Shown one piece after another: positions 42,430-50,643 of a stretch of 64,000 nucleotides of DNA. The stretch lies in contig DXMW01000031.1 in assembly GCA_019414045.1 (NCBI GenBank), positions 93,712 to 157,711 of the forward strand. Reading direction: 5' to 3'. Below the pieces are notes generated by a model. The model did not search any database and was not told the origin of the DNA. It was given only the letters and a program-made list of their open reading frames with translations. Source of the stretch: Collinsella sp. (GTDB lineage: Bacteria > Actinomycetota > Coriobacteriia > Coriobacteriales > Coriobacteriaceae). Position 1 is the first letter of the stretch. The number at the start of each line of letters is the position of its first letter. Made by a program: the position numbers and the translations under genes.

Positions 42430-42595
42430 GACGGGAGGCGATCCGACTTAACCTTAACGACTCGGGCACGTCGTCCGATCTGCGACGCGAGCATCCCGAG
42501 CCAAGAGGAATTACGGTTACTGGTACAGCCGGGGACTTGCACCCCGATTCTCCCAAATGCGCAGGATAACCGCGCATTCGTGCGTCTCCGCACCA
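42430..42595 (-). promoter_or_regulatory. Cobalamin riboswitch
   Basis: On the minus strand the leader carries the core of the AdoCbl riboswitch in order: GGGAGAAT, then GGTGCAAGTCC (complement of 42533-42543), GGCTGTACCAGTAACCGTAA, a GGGATGC-type stem, and the B12-box-like AAGTCGGATCGCC (complement of 42438-42450). Order and spacing match the class; several B12-box bases differ from the proteobacterial consensus. It ends about 145 bases before the surface-protein start, so high B12 should lower expression of the operon. Confidence 0.88.
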
Positions 42596-42716
42596 CCATC
42601 TAGGCCATCGATTATTACCGTCAAAATGGTATCACGCAAAAGGGCCTCGCACGCAGGCGAAGCCCATGGTAAAAGCTATTGTTTGCGATAGGAAAATGCG
42701 GTGACGGTCGCAGCCT

Positions 42717-44480
42717 CTAGTGCTTGCCGCCGTGGCTGTTGAGCCAGATATTGCGGCCCAGCATAAGTGCCAGCACCAGCGCGCTCACGTAGCCCATAAA
42801 GCCAATGACCGGGATACCAAACACAACCGGCTCGATGCGCGCGTAGTACACCACCGACGAACCGATAAACAGGCCGGCAATCACAATTGCCATCGACATG
42901 CGGTCGATAATTCCGCCCAGCTGTCGCAGCGCCTTATCGCTGCTCATGATCTGCGTGTTCACCTTAAGCTGGCCGCGTGTGAGCATGCGCGAAGCCAAGC
43001 CCAGATACTCGGCCGCCTCGAGCGAGCCCTTCGCCGCGCGATAACTGCTCGCTGCAAAGTCGCGGCTCATCTCGCGCATGCGGGCGTAGGTGCTCTTCTC
43101 GTTTTTGATGTGCGTCTGGATGATCTGGATCATGTTGACGTTAGGCATGTACTCGGTCAACAGGCCCTCGAGCGTCACCATGCCGCGGGCGAACATTGTC
43201 ACCACGCTCGGCAGCTCAACGTCATTTTTGCGCGCGAGGTTTAACAGCGAGGTCAAAAACTCACCGATATCCAGGTCCTTAAGGTCAAGGCCCGCAAAGT
43301 CAGCCACGATAAAGTCCAAATCGGACAAAAAGGCCGAATGGTCAAGCTCGGCCGAATCGCCGCGCGTCACAGCAAAGCGCATGAGCGAATCCTTGAGCTT
43401 GGGCACGTCACCCTCGGCCACGGCGAAAATCATGTCCTTGACGATACCGCGATCGTGACTCGACATGCGTCCGACCATGCCCAAGTCGATAAAGTAGACG
43501 ATGCCGTCCTTGAGAATGATGTTTCCCGCATGCGGGTCGGCATGGAAAAAGCCGTCATCGAGCACCTGCGTCGAGTAGTCCTCGACGATTGCGGCACCGA
43601 TCTTTTCCAAGTCATAACCCTCGGCCACCAAGCGTTCAGGATCGGCGATCGAAATGCCGTCGACGTAGTCCATAACCACCACGTGCTCGGTGCACAGGTC
43701 CAGATAGGATTTAGGGCACGTCACGCCATGAACGCTCTTATGGAACTCGTAAAAGTCATTGAGGTTTTTGGCCTCGGCCAAAAAGTTGGTCTCCTCGCGA
43801 AACGAGGTCCACAGCTCCTCGACCACGCCGTGCAGGTCAACGAATTGATCGGTGTTGACGAACTTGGAAACGATACGCACCACCGAGCGGATGATATCGA
43901 TGTCCTGCGCCATAACCTGCTGCGCACCGGGGCGCTGCACCTTGACGGCCACGTCCTCGCCCGTCACCAGACGAGCGCGGTGCACCTGCGCGAGCGATGC
44001 GCTACCAAGCGGATTGGGGTCGATCGCATCGAACATCTCCCCCAGGCGCAAGCCGTATTCCTCTTCCAAGCAGCGGAGCACTACCTCGTACGGCACCGGC
44101 TCCACGTCGGAGCGCAGACGACGCAGCTCGTCGCAAAAGCGTTGCGGCAGAATCTCGGACCGGTTGGCCAGAATCTGCCCCATCTTGACGAACATGGGGC
44201 CGAGTTCCTCGAGCAGGCGGCGCAAACGAACCGGCGTGAGGTTATCCCACACGCGGTACTTTTTGACCAGGCGAACAATCTGCCCGATGCGTTCGCGACG
44301 ACCCGCCGGCGTGAGCTGGTATTCCTCGTCCGGCGCCATCGCGTCGGGCTCCTCGGGCACCATATCGACAGCGCGCGGCTTCTTGCGAGCGCCCGAGACG
44401 GCGGCGTCGACCTCATCGACAACCGCCGCCTCGTCACCCAAGGGATCTAGATTGTTGTAATCGGTGGTGGAATCTGCCAT
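42717..44480 (-). CDS. AarF/UbiB (ABC1)-family atypical kinase
   Basis: A 587-residue membrane-associated atypical kinase. The KxGQ helix is FVKMGQILANRSEILP, the nucleotide loop lies near GSASLAQVHRA with the AVKVQRPG lysine, the catalytic region is FHADPHAGN and the metal-binding one is YFIDLGMVGR. Two C-terminal membrane helices (about 525-580) anchor it. In ubiquinone or menaquinone organisms these proteins support quinone synthesis or lipid homeostasis; the substrate is unknown here. The small gene ahead (44489-44905) lies eight bases upstream and is probably co-translated. Confidence 0.92.
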   Translation of the reverse strand: MADSTTDYNNLDPLGDEAAVVDEVDAAVSGARKKPRAVDMVPEEPDAMAPDEEYQLTPAGRRERIGQIVRLVKKYRVWDNLTPVRLRRLLEELGPMFVKMGQILANRSEILPQRFCDELRRLRSDVEPVPYEVVLRCLEEEYGLRLGEMFDAIDPNPLGSASLAQVHRARLVTGEDVAVKVQRPGAQQVMAQDIDIIRSVVRIVSKFVNTDQFVDLHGVVEELWTSFREETNFLAEAKNLNDFYEFHKSVHGVTCPKSYLDLCTEHVVVMDYVDGISIADPERLVAEGYDLEKIGAAIVEDYSTQVLDDGFFHADPHAGNIILKDGIVYFIDLGMVGRMSSHDRGIVKDMIFAVAEGDVPKLKDSLMRFAVTRGDSAELDHSAFLSDLDFIVADFAGLDLKDLDIGEFLTSLLNLARKNDVELPSVVTMFARGMVTLEGLLTEYMPNVNMIQIIQTHIKNEKSTYARMREMSRDFAASSYRAAKGSLEAAEYLGLASRMLTRGQLKVNTQIMSSDKALRQLGGIIDRMSMAIVIAGLFIGSSVVYYARIEPVVFGIPVIGFMGYVSALVLALMLGRNIWLNSHGGKH

Positions 44481-44488
44481 CTGCGCTG

Positions 44489-44905
44489 CTACTCAGCCTC
44501 TTTGGCGTCCTCTGCGTCGTCGGGCTCAACAGACTCGACGGGCACCGAGGTCACGTTGTCCTCGACCGAATCGACGATATCGCGCACATGGGCCAAAAAG
44601 GCCGTCCGCTCGGGGGCGGTCATAACGCGGACGCGAGCCAGAATGAGCTCGTCGAGCACGCGCTGTGCCGCGGTCTCGCCCTGCATGCCCAGGCGCTCGG
44701 TCAGGTCGGAGATGGTGCCACCCGCCTGCTCGAACATGTCGGACACGCTGCGGGCGATATCGGGGGCGCCTGCGTCCTTGCGGACCTGCTCACCCTTGGT
44801 ATTGAGGTCGTCGAGGACCTTCTTGCCGCCCTCGACGGCAACGGCGGCGGCGCCGAAGCCCACGTTGATGGCACCGTTAACAAGCTGATCGAATTTCATA
44901 ACCAT
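44489..44905 (-). CDS. Phasin-like small helical protein
   Basis: A 138-residue protein. The first 70 residues read as an amphipathic, Ala/Gly-rich helix region (LVNGAINVGFGAAAVAVEGGKKVLDDL) of the kind seen in phasins and PHA-granule or membrane-associated partners. The remainder is helical (ERTAFLAHVRDIVDSVEDN) with an acidic tail. I chose ATG 44905, which has GGAG upstream. Operon position with the AarF/UbiB kinase suggests a membrane-lipid or quinone-linked role, which is inference only. Confidence 0.7.
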   Translation of the reverse strand: MVMKFDQLVNGAINVGFGAAAVAVEGGKKVLDDLNTKGEQVRKDAGAPDIARSVSDMFEQAGGTISDLTERLGMQGETAAQRVLDELILARVRVMTAPERTAFLAHVRDIVDSVEDNVTSVPVESVEPDDAEDAKEAE

Positions 44906-44993
44906 GGTTGGCTCCAATCATGAACAACTGCATTGGCCTTCTTGTACCCAAGATTGGGTGAACGACACAATATCGTTTTACCGCCAAGATAGA

Positions 44994-45034
44994 AATCGAG
45001 CGGGGCAAAGCCTTTGACGGCGTTTGTCCCGCTC
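44994..45034 (-). terminator. Terminator of the C69 dipeptidase gene
   Basis: GAGCGGG (minus strand of 45028-45034) and CCCGCTC (minus strand of 44998-45004) pair around an internal AAACGCCGTCAAAGGCTTT hairpin, followed by GATTTCT. It lies 20 bases past the dipeptidase stop. Confidence 0.65.
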
Positions 45035-45053
45035 GCTCGTTGCAAGGTCGTCT

Positions 45054-46577
45054 TTACCTTACGTTATCGTTCATCGCGAAGGAGTTCTTCATGGCGCAGC
45101 TGGTGGTGTAGAGCACCTTGCCCAGCAGGGCATCGGTCTCCACGCGCACGAGCTCGGCAAAGGCCTCGTTGGCGCGGGCGAGCTCGGCAGACACCTCGGC
45201 CTCGGGCAGGGCGGCCACGGCAGCGTCGACGTCGTGGATCTGCTTGTGGCCCATGCCGCCGACCTTCTCCTGATAATCCTCGACCGCGCGACCGCACTCA
45301 TGGAAGCGGACGTCGGCCAGGGCACCGATCAGGCGATTTGCCCAGTAGAAGTTCTCGGACGTCACGCGAGCCTGCGTGTCGGCATAGTACTCGGGCATGG
45401 TCTCGACATTGGCGTACAGCGGCACGAGCGCGTTAAACGAGTTGGAGCCAAACGCCATCCACTGAACGGCGCGATACGCCGGCTGCGCATAGGGGCGCAG
45501 CTGCAGCACGGCGAGCTGGCTGTTGCGGTTGATGCCGATGGGACGATAGGCACCGCGCGTGGCGGGCGTGCCCTTGCTGCCGTAGCAGTCGTACTCCGTG
45601 CCCTGGTAGTGGCTCGAAAGCACATACTTGATGTCCTCGATGGTCACCTTGCGCTCGGGCACGCGGCTCCAGGGGATGTCGTCGCTCTCGGGCGTGTAAT
45701 CGGCGTCGGGACCGTCCCACACATCGCTGGGATTGAGGCAGCGCTGCATGTACCAGGCGCGCGGCGTGTTGTAGACGTGGTCGCTGTCGCTGTGCGAGCC
45801 AAAGGCCTCGCGCGGGTTAAAGACCGTCGCCGGACCGTCGCCCTCAACGCCCAGCGTCAGGTCCAGATGCCACTCGGCCATCCAGGAGCGCAGGTCGGCG
45901 GAGCACATGTGGTCGACCTGAGCGCCCTCGGCGTCGTCCAGGTCAAAGCTATCGATACCCAGCTGGTTGGGCATGGTCACATAGGCGTCATCGGGCACGC
46001 GCTTGGCGATCCAGTGGTGGCCGCCGATGGTCTCGAGCCACCAGATCTCGTCAACGTCGCTAAAGGCGATGCCGTTGTTCTCGTAGGTGCCGTAGCGCTC
46101 GAGCAGGTCGCCCAGGATACGCACGCCGTCGCGGGCGGACTTGGCATACGGCAGCACCAGGGTCACCATGTCTTCCTCGCCCAGACCGCCGGGCTGCGCC
46201 GGCACATAGCCGTCCTCGCCCTCGTTGCCCTTGGCGGGCACATAGTCTACGAGCGGATCGGCGCCGCGGACACGCTCGTTGGTGGTGAGCGTCTCGGTTG
46301 CGGACATGCCCACATTGAGCTCGTTGAAACCGGCCTCGGCCCAGATGCCGTGGCCCGGGACAACATCGGGGACGCTCGTGTAGCGCATGGGGTTATCGGG
46401 CAGCTCAACGGTCAGGTGACTCAGGACGCTCGTGTAGACGCGCGGCTGCTCGTCGGGATGCACCACGCGCATGCGCTTGGGCTCAAACACCCCGTTGGAC
46501 GAGTCCTCGTTGCGAGCAACCAACGTCGACCCGTCGTAGCTCGCGTTCTTACCAACCAAAATCGTTGTGCACGGCAT
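45054..46577 (-). CDS. C69-family dipeptidase (PepD type)
   Basis: A 507-residue N-terminal-nucleophile hydrolase. The chain begins MPCTTILVGKNASYDGSTLVARNEDS; Cys3 becomes the nucleophile after processing, as in PepDA of lactobacilli. GHGIWAEAGFNELNVGMSATET and WWLETIGGHHWIAKRVPD are typical. No signal peptide is present, so it acts in the cytoplasm. ATG 46577 has AAGGAGG six bases upstream, which makes the slightly longer frame unlikely. It is a single gene with its own terminator. Confidence 0.92.
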   Translation of the reverse strand: MPCTTILVGKNASYDGSTLVARNEDSSNGVFEPKRMRVVHPDEQPRVYTSVLSHLTVELPDNPMRYTSVPDVVPGHGIWAEAGFNELNVGMSATETLTTNERVRGADPLVDYVPAKGNEGEDGYVPAQPGGLGEEDMVTLVLPYAKSARDGVRILGDLLERYGTYENNGIAFSDVDEIWWLETIGGHHWIAKRVPDDAYVTMPNQLGIDSFDLDDAEGAQVDHMCSADLRSWMAEWHLDLTLGVEGDGPATVFNPREAFGSHSDSDHVYNTPRAWYMQRCLNPSDVWDGPDADYTPESDDIPWSRVPERKVTIEDIKYVLSSHYQGTEYDCYGSKGTPATRGAYRPIGINRNSQLAVLQLRPYAQPAYRAVQWMAFGSNSFNALVPLYANVETMPEYYADTQARVTSENFYWANRLIGALADVRFHECGRAVEDYQEKVGGMGHKQIHDVDAAVAALPEAEVSAELARANEAFAELVRVETDALLGKVLYTTSCAMKNSFAMNDNVR

Positions 46578-46677
46578 GCGCATCCTCCTTGAGCGACGAA
46601 ATCAAACGGTACCAGTGTATCGCTTCGGCGCAAAAAGGGCGAAACCGCGACCCCTCGGAACCCCCTCGGGACCTCTG

Positions 46678-46905
46678 TGTGCAAAAAATGCCAAATATGA
46701 GTACTGTCACCAATTTAGTAGCAGCAAATTTCCTTGTAATGAGTGCCGAAAATCCCTATTTGTCCAAAAGCAAGACAACGTTATTCCCCATAGGTTCAAT
46801 AAAATGAGCTTCCTAACGATAATGCATATCATTAGGAAGCCCAAATGTCATAAAACATATGTGACTATCTTTGCAACAGTACTCATATTTGGCGTTTTTT
46901 GCACA
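46678..46905. mobile_element. MITE-like element, copy 2
   Basis: A 228-bp AT-rich non-coding segment with 30-bp terminal inverted repeats (46678-46707 and 46876-46905) differing at one base; core GCCAAATATGAGTACTGT. Internally GCTTCCTAA and TTAGGAAGC form a further hairpin near 46805-46840. The ends match those at 16010-16227. There is no transposase, so it would move only with help in trans. Confidence 0.6.
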
Positions 46906-46943
46906 GTGGGTATATAACTGACCCTCTATACAGCCTAAAACGC

Positions 46944-47798
46944 CTATTTCGATGCGCACTCCGCCGCTTCAATCACGTGTTTGGCGAGAATCGCCGTTGT
47001 CACAGCGCCCACGCCGCCCGGCACGGGCGTGATGGCGCCAACAACTGGCTCCGCAGCATCAAAATCGACGTCACCGACCAGCTTGCCGGCGGCCTCGTCC
47101 CAGTTAATGCCCACGTCGATGACCGTCTGGCCCTCGCGAACCGCATCCGTGCCAATCGTGCGCGCGCGTCCAACCGCGGCAACAACGATGTCGGCCGCAC
47201 AGCACTCGGCAGCAAGGTCGCGCGTATGCGTGTGGCACGTCGTCACCGTGGCGTTGCGAGCCGTAAGCATGGCGGCAACGGGACGGCCGATCACTAGGGA
47301 CCGACCGACAACGGCAACTTTGGCCCCATCCAGCTCAACGCCATAATGGTCCAGCAAAGCCAACACGGCTTCGGCCGTGCAGGGAGCAAAGCCTTCGCCA
47401 CGACCCGAAAGCGCGGTGAGCAGCGAAACCGGTGTCACGGAGTCGACGTCCTTGGCGGGATCGAGTGCCGCGGCAACTGCATCCTCATCAAGCCCAGCGG
47501 GCAACGGACGAAACATCAGGCAGCCGTGAACAGCGGGGTCGGCATTGATGCCCTTAATAGCCGCCAGCAACTCATCCTGCGAAACATCGGCAGGAAGCAA
47601 AACGCGGCGAGCCTCAATGCCAACCTTCTCGCAGCGCTTGAGGGCGCCGCGCTCGTAGGACAGGTCGTCCTCGCGCTCGCCCACACGAACGATGGCCAGT
47701 GTCGGCACGATGCCCCGTTCGCGCAGGGCGGCGCAGCGAGCAGCGAGCTCCTCGGTCAAAGCACGGGCAACGGGAGCACCCTTGAGCAGCTCGGCCAT
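46944..47798 (-). CDS. folD: Methylene-tetrahydrofolate dehydrogenase (FolD family, cyclohydrolase Lys missing)
   Basis: A 284-residue folate enzyme. The NADP-binding loop (VGRSLVIGRPVA), the DVGI and TPVPGGVGAVT segments are canonical. In bifunctional FolD the cyclohydrolase lysine sits in Y-x3-K; here the sequence is SYERGALKRCEKVG, so the position is Ala52 and only a shifted Lys54 remains. This predicts loss or loss of efficiency of the cyclohydrolase step. Its neighbour two bases upstream encodes FchA, a dedicated cyclohydrolase. ATG 47798 follows GAAGAGGGGATAGCC; longer frames have no site. Confidence 0.9.
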   Translation of the reverse strand: MAELLKGAPVARALTEELAARCAALRERGIVPTLAIVRVGEREDDLSYERGALKRCEKVGIEARRVLLPADVSQDELLAAIKGINADPAVHGCLMFRPLPAGLDEDAVAAALDPAKDVDSVTPVSLLTALSGRGEGFAPCTAEAVLALLDHYGVELDGAKVAVVGRSLVIGRPVAAMLTARNATVTTCHTHTRDLAAECCAADIVVAAVGRARTIGTDAVREGQTVIDVGINWDEAAGKLVGDVDFDAAEPVVGAITPVPGGVGAVTTAILAKHVIEAAECASK

Positions 47799-47800
47799 GG

Positions 47801-48433
47801 CTATCCCCTCTTCCTTGCGGCGTCGGCGGCGCGGCGCGCCAGCGCATCGGCGCGCGGCAGCCACGTATCCAGCAGATCGTCGCACGCTGCCTCGAGTTCC
47901 TCGGCGCGCGCCCGGTCTTTCATAGATGTGGTGTTGGCAAAGAGCGTCAGGCTCGCACCCTGCATGGCGGCGCGGCAGAACACGGCACCGCACGCCACGT
48001 CGGACAGCAGCTGGCGCGAGCCCTTGTCTGCCATGTCCTCAAGCAGCGCCAGCGCACGACCGCACGCATCCATAATGCGGTACGGCGGCATGGCTGCCAC
48101 ATGCAACGCATCTTGAATCGCAGTTGGTCGAGCCGGGTCATCACGAGGAATACCGTATGCCGCAGACACCTGGCCATACGCACGAACGTCCTCGGCGACC
48201 AGACCCACGAGCTCCTGAGCCAGCTCGTCTGCCTGGGCAAATGCGCGCGTCAGATCGTCTGCGCGATCGGCAAGCGCGGGGTTGGTTGCGCCGTAGCGCG
48301 CGACCATCCCGCACAGCGAGGCGCCCAGTGCGCCCACAAAGGCGCTCGCGCTACCGCCGCCGGGAACCGGCTCGCGCGCGGCAAGCGCCTCGGCAAACCC
48401 TCGGCAGGTTTTATCCATCATCTCTTGGCTCAT
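47801..48433 (-). CDS. fchA: Methenyl-tetrahydrofolate cyclohydrolase FchA (FTCD_C family)
   Basis: A 210-residue helical protein of the FTCD_C/cyclodeaminase-cyclohydrolase family. PVPGGGSASAFVGALGASLCGMVARY is the family signature, and later helices carry the DD...FRAAMQGAS region. Stand-alone forms (FchA) of clostridia and acetogens convert formyl-THF to methenyl-THF. It ends two bases before the folD start, so the two are one unit. ATG 48433 follows AGAGGTGTTTCG. fhs at 58.8 kb would feed it with 10-formyl-THF. Confidence 0.85.
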   Translation of the reverse strand: MSQEMMDKTCRGFAEALAAREPVPGGGSASAFVGALGASLCGMVARYGATNPALADRADDLTRAFAQADELAQELVGLVAEDVRAYGQVSAAYGIPRDDPARPTAIQDALHVAAMPPYRIMDACGRALALLEDMADKGSRQLLSDVACGAVFCRAAMQGASLTLFANTTSMKDRARAEELEAACDDLLDTWLPRADALARRAADAARKRG

Positions 48434-48481
48434 CGAAACACCTCTGCCCACCGCGCCGGCCACCACGGGCCGCACGCATAA

Positions 48482-48521
48482 TAAAAAATGGGACAACGAC
48501 GCCAGGAAGCGGTTGTCCCAT
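48482..48521 (-). terminator. Terminator after the zinc-ribbon lipoprotein-like gene
   Basis: On the minus strand ATGGGACAAC (complement of 48512-48521) and GTTGTCCCAT (complement of 48488-48497) enclose a 14-base loop and are followed by TTTTTAT. It lies about 100 bases downstream of the gene at 48619-49458, before the fchA leader. Confidence 0.85.
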
Positions 48522-48618
48522 TCATCGATCTTGTCCAAGTCAGTCTAGCCCATAAGACAAAGGCTGTCAGGAGCTCTGGCTATCGGCGTTTCCGATTGCC
48601 TGCTATAGGCGCGGGTGC

Positions 48619-49458
48619 CTAGTCCACCTGAAACGTCGGCAGCAGCGTGTCGATAATCTTCGACCCCATGTCGCGGTTTGCAGTCGAGTACTCCAAATGC
48701 GCCGTGGCAATCGTCGAATCCGTGACGATCGTCTTTTCGTAAATGATCGTGTCGCCCTCGCGCCACGAAACCACGTACCAGTTGTCGCCCTCCGCGGTAT
48801 AGAGGTCAGCCTTGCCCGAGGTGTCCGCGTTGACGAACATCTCGTGCGAGGTTTCGTCGTTAATGTTGACGTAGCCAAACAGGTTGATTACAAAGCCCGT
48901 CTCCGGATCCTCATACCTGGCGCCACTGCCGCTGGGAGTATCTTCCATCTCAAAGCGATTGGGAATCGACATGCTATAAGGATGCATGTCGTTCGTGTAC
49001 GTATACACGTCGGTTAGGTAATCGTCCGAATCGCCCGAGCCGTAGTATGCCGATTCGTCTTCGGGAACGGCCTCGTCATCCGACGACGCAGACTCCTTGG
49101 ACTTGGACTTGTCGCTCTTCTTCTTGGCAGAAGAATCTTTCTCGTCCGAAGACCCGGTATCGATCATCGAGATTTGTGTGCCAGAGCTCTTGGACCCGTT
49201 AAGCATCGTGAGTGCAAACACCGTGCCGCCACCGATGAGGACCGCAGCAGCACATGCCACAGCGATAATGACCGGCGCCTTGCTCTTAGGCTTTTGAGGC
49301 ACAGGCGCGACCGGCGGCATCGACTGGGTTAGGCCCGGGGCAGAGGAAGGACCAGCGCCCGTAGGCGTCGGCACGGAACCACCCGCCAGCGAGGCCCCGC
49401 AGTGCGTACAAAACGTCGATCCATCGGGAACTTGCTGTCCGCATTTTTGACAGAACAT
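48619..49458 (-). CDS. Zinc-ribbon, single-pass membrane protein with DUF-like C-terminal domain
   Basis: A 279-residue protein. Residues 1-25 form a C-x2-C...C-x2-C zinc ribbon (FCQKCG...FCTHCG). A Pro/Gly linker leads to a membrane helix (about 60-82). A Lys/Ser/Asp-rich stretch follows, and residues about 145-279 form a mixed extracellular domain (YTYTNDMHPYSMSIPNRFEM... to PTFQVD). The layout resembles stress-linked or surface sensor proteins; no enzyme motif is seen. GAAAGG precedes the ATG. Confidence 0.75.
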   Translation of the reverse strand: MFCQKCGQQVPDGSTFCTHCGASLAGGSVPTPTGAGPSSAPGLTQSMPPVAPVPQKPKSKAPVIIAVACAAAVLIGGGTVFALTMLNGSKSSGTQISMIDTGSSDEKDSSAKKKSDKSKSKESASSDDEAVPEDESAYYGSGDSDDYLTDVYTYTNDMHPYSMSIPNRFEMEDTPSGSGARYEDPETGFVINLFGYVNINDETSHEMFVNADTSGKADLYTAEGDNWYVVSWREGDTIIYEKTIVTDSTIATAHLEYSTANRDMGSKIIDTLLPTFQVD

Positions 49459-49800
49459 CGTTCGACCTTTCGTGGTTTAGCTTTTGTCACAGCCAAGTCT
49501 ATACGCCCCCACCCAAGACGCTGTTGCGCAACATGGAAAAGACGATGCTGAGCCGTGCCGTCCCATGCGCCCAGCGCCCCAAACATGGGACACATGGTCC
49601 ACCTTTCGAGACTCCCGGGCAGCACAAGCTGGGGCATACATATAGGTAAGGAGCCCTATGTTGGGGCAACGCTCATCACGGCACCGGACGACGAATGGAG
49701 GAATAACCGCACAGCAAACAAAGTCATCATGTGCACGCGCAACCGCCGCCCCAGCAATCCGCGGCACACGATGTCATCGACAGACAAGGAGGACACCATC

Positions 49801-50402
49801 ATGAAGAAAAAGACCCTATCGATCCTTTCCCTTTGCATCGCCCTCTTTGCCGCGTTTGCCCTTGTAGGCTGCGGCGGGATCGCATCGGCGGAGGCGGCAG
49901 CACCTCAAAGAGCGAAGGCAAGGAAAAGGCCCCCGTCGCCGAAAAGACTGACTTTATCTGGTTTAAGGTCGAGATGCCCGAGGGCGTTGGCGTAAGCGAC
50001 TCCGCCGGCAAGAATGCCGACAGGGTCCAGCTCACCTTCCCCGAAGACGAGAACGCCTCGGCCGATCGCTTTATCCCCGTTTGGAAAAAAGCGCTGACGG
50101 CCGAGGAATCCCACGCCGACCAGGCGGAAAAGAAGGGGGATACGTTCCAGTGGAAGGATGGCGGGTCCGTCGAGTATAACGGCAGGACGTGGCTCGTCGG
50201 AACATACGAGGACAACAGTGGCATCTCAACCATGCTTTTTACCGATGTTGAGCCGGGAAGCGTCTACGTCCTCATCTCGAACTTCGACCAGCACAAGAAA
50301 GAAGCCGAGGCGCTCCTCAACTCCATCGAGTTCCCCGATGACATGGAAGAGGCAGTTTCCGAGGCACGCGAAGTCGAGATTTCGAGCATCGAGATCAAGT
50401 AA
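49801..50402 (+). pseudogene. Frameshifted lipoprotein, paralogue of the gene at 50644
   Basis: The frame from 49801 encodes a lipoprotein signal (MKKKTLSILSLCIALFAAFA-LVGC), then shifts after the GCGG codons. The rest of the protein continues in another frame (GGGGSTSKSEGKEKAPVAE, TDFIWFKVEMPEGV...) to the stop at 50402. It is parallel to the intact protein at 50644 in both halves, so one base was lost or gained in the GC-rich, Gly-coding stretch near 49873-49900. Either a pseudogene, a phase-variable slip or a sequence error. Confidence 0.8.
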
Positions 50403-50471
50403 CGGGACACCCGCACGCGCCTACGCGCACCCGTGCACATGCGCCCCATTAAAACAACGGGCACCCAACCC

Positions 50472-50506
50472 GGGGAGGGCCGACAGTATCGGCCCTCCCC
50501 TCTTTT
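50472..50506 (+). terminator. Intrinsic terminator between the lipoprotein genes
   Basis: GGGGAGGGCCGA (50472-50483) and TCGGCCCTCCCC (50489-50500) form a perfect 12-bp stem with a five-base loop, followed by TCTTTT. Confidence 0.9.
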
Positions 50507-50643
50507 ACACCCGCGCATATTGCCACTTAACGGCGCAAATCCGGCCCTCAGAATGGGACACATGGCCCACCCTAGCGAGCCGTCCACGCGTACAGTAAAG
50601 GCAGGTAATCCATGGGCGGTTACAGATTGAGGAGGACACGACC

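Noticed and set aside
38320..42603. Two long plus-strand frames opposite the surface protein
   Set aside because: Arg/Leu-rich shadow composition; one of them runs through the riboswitch.
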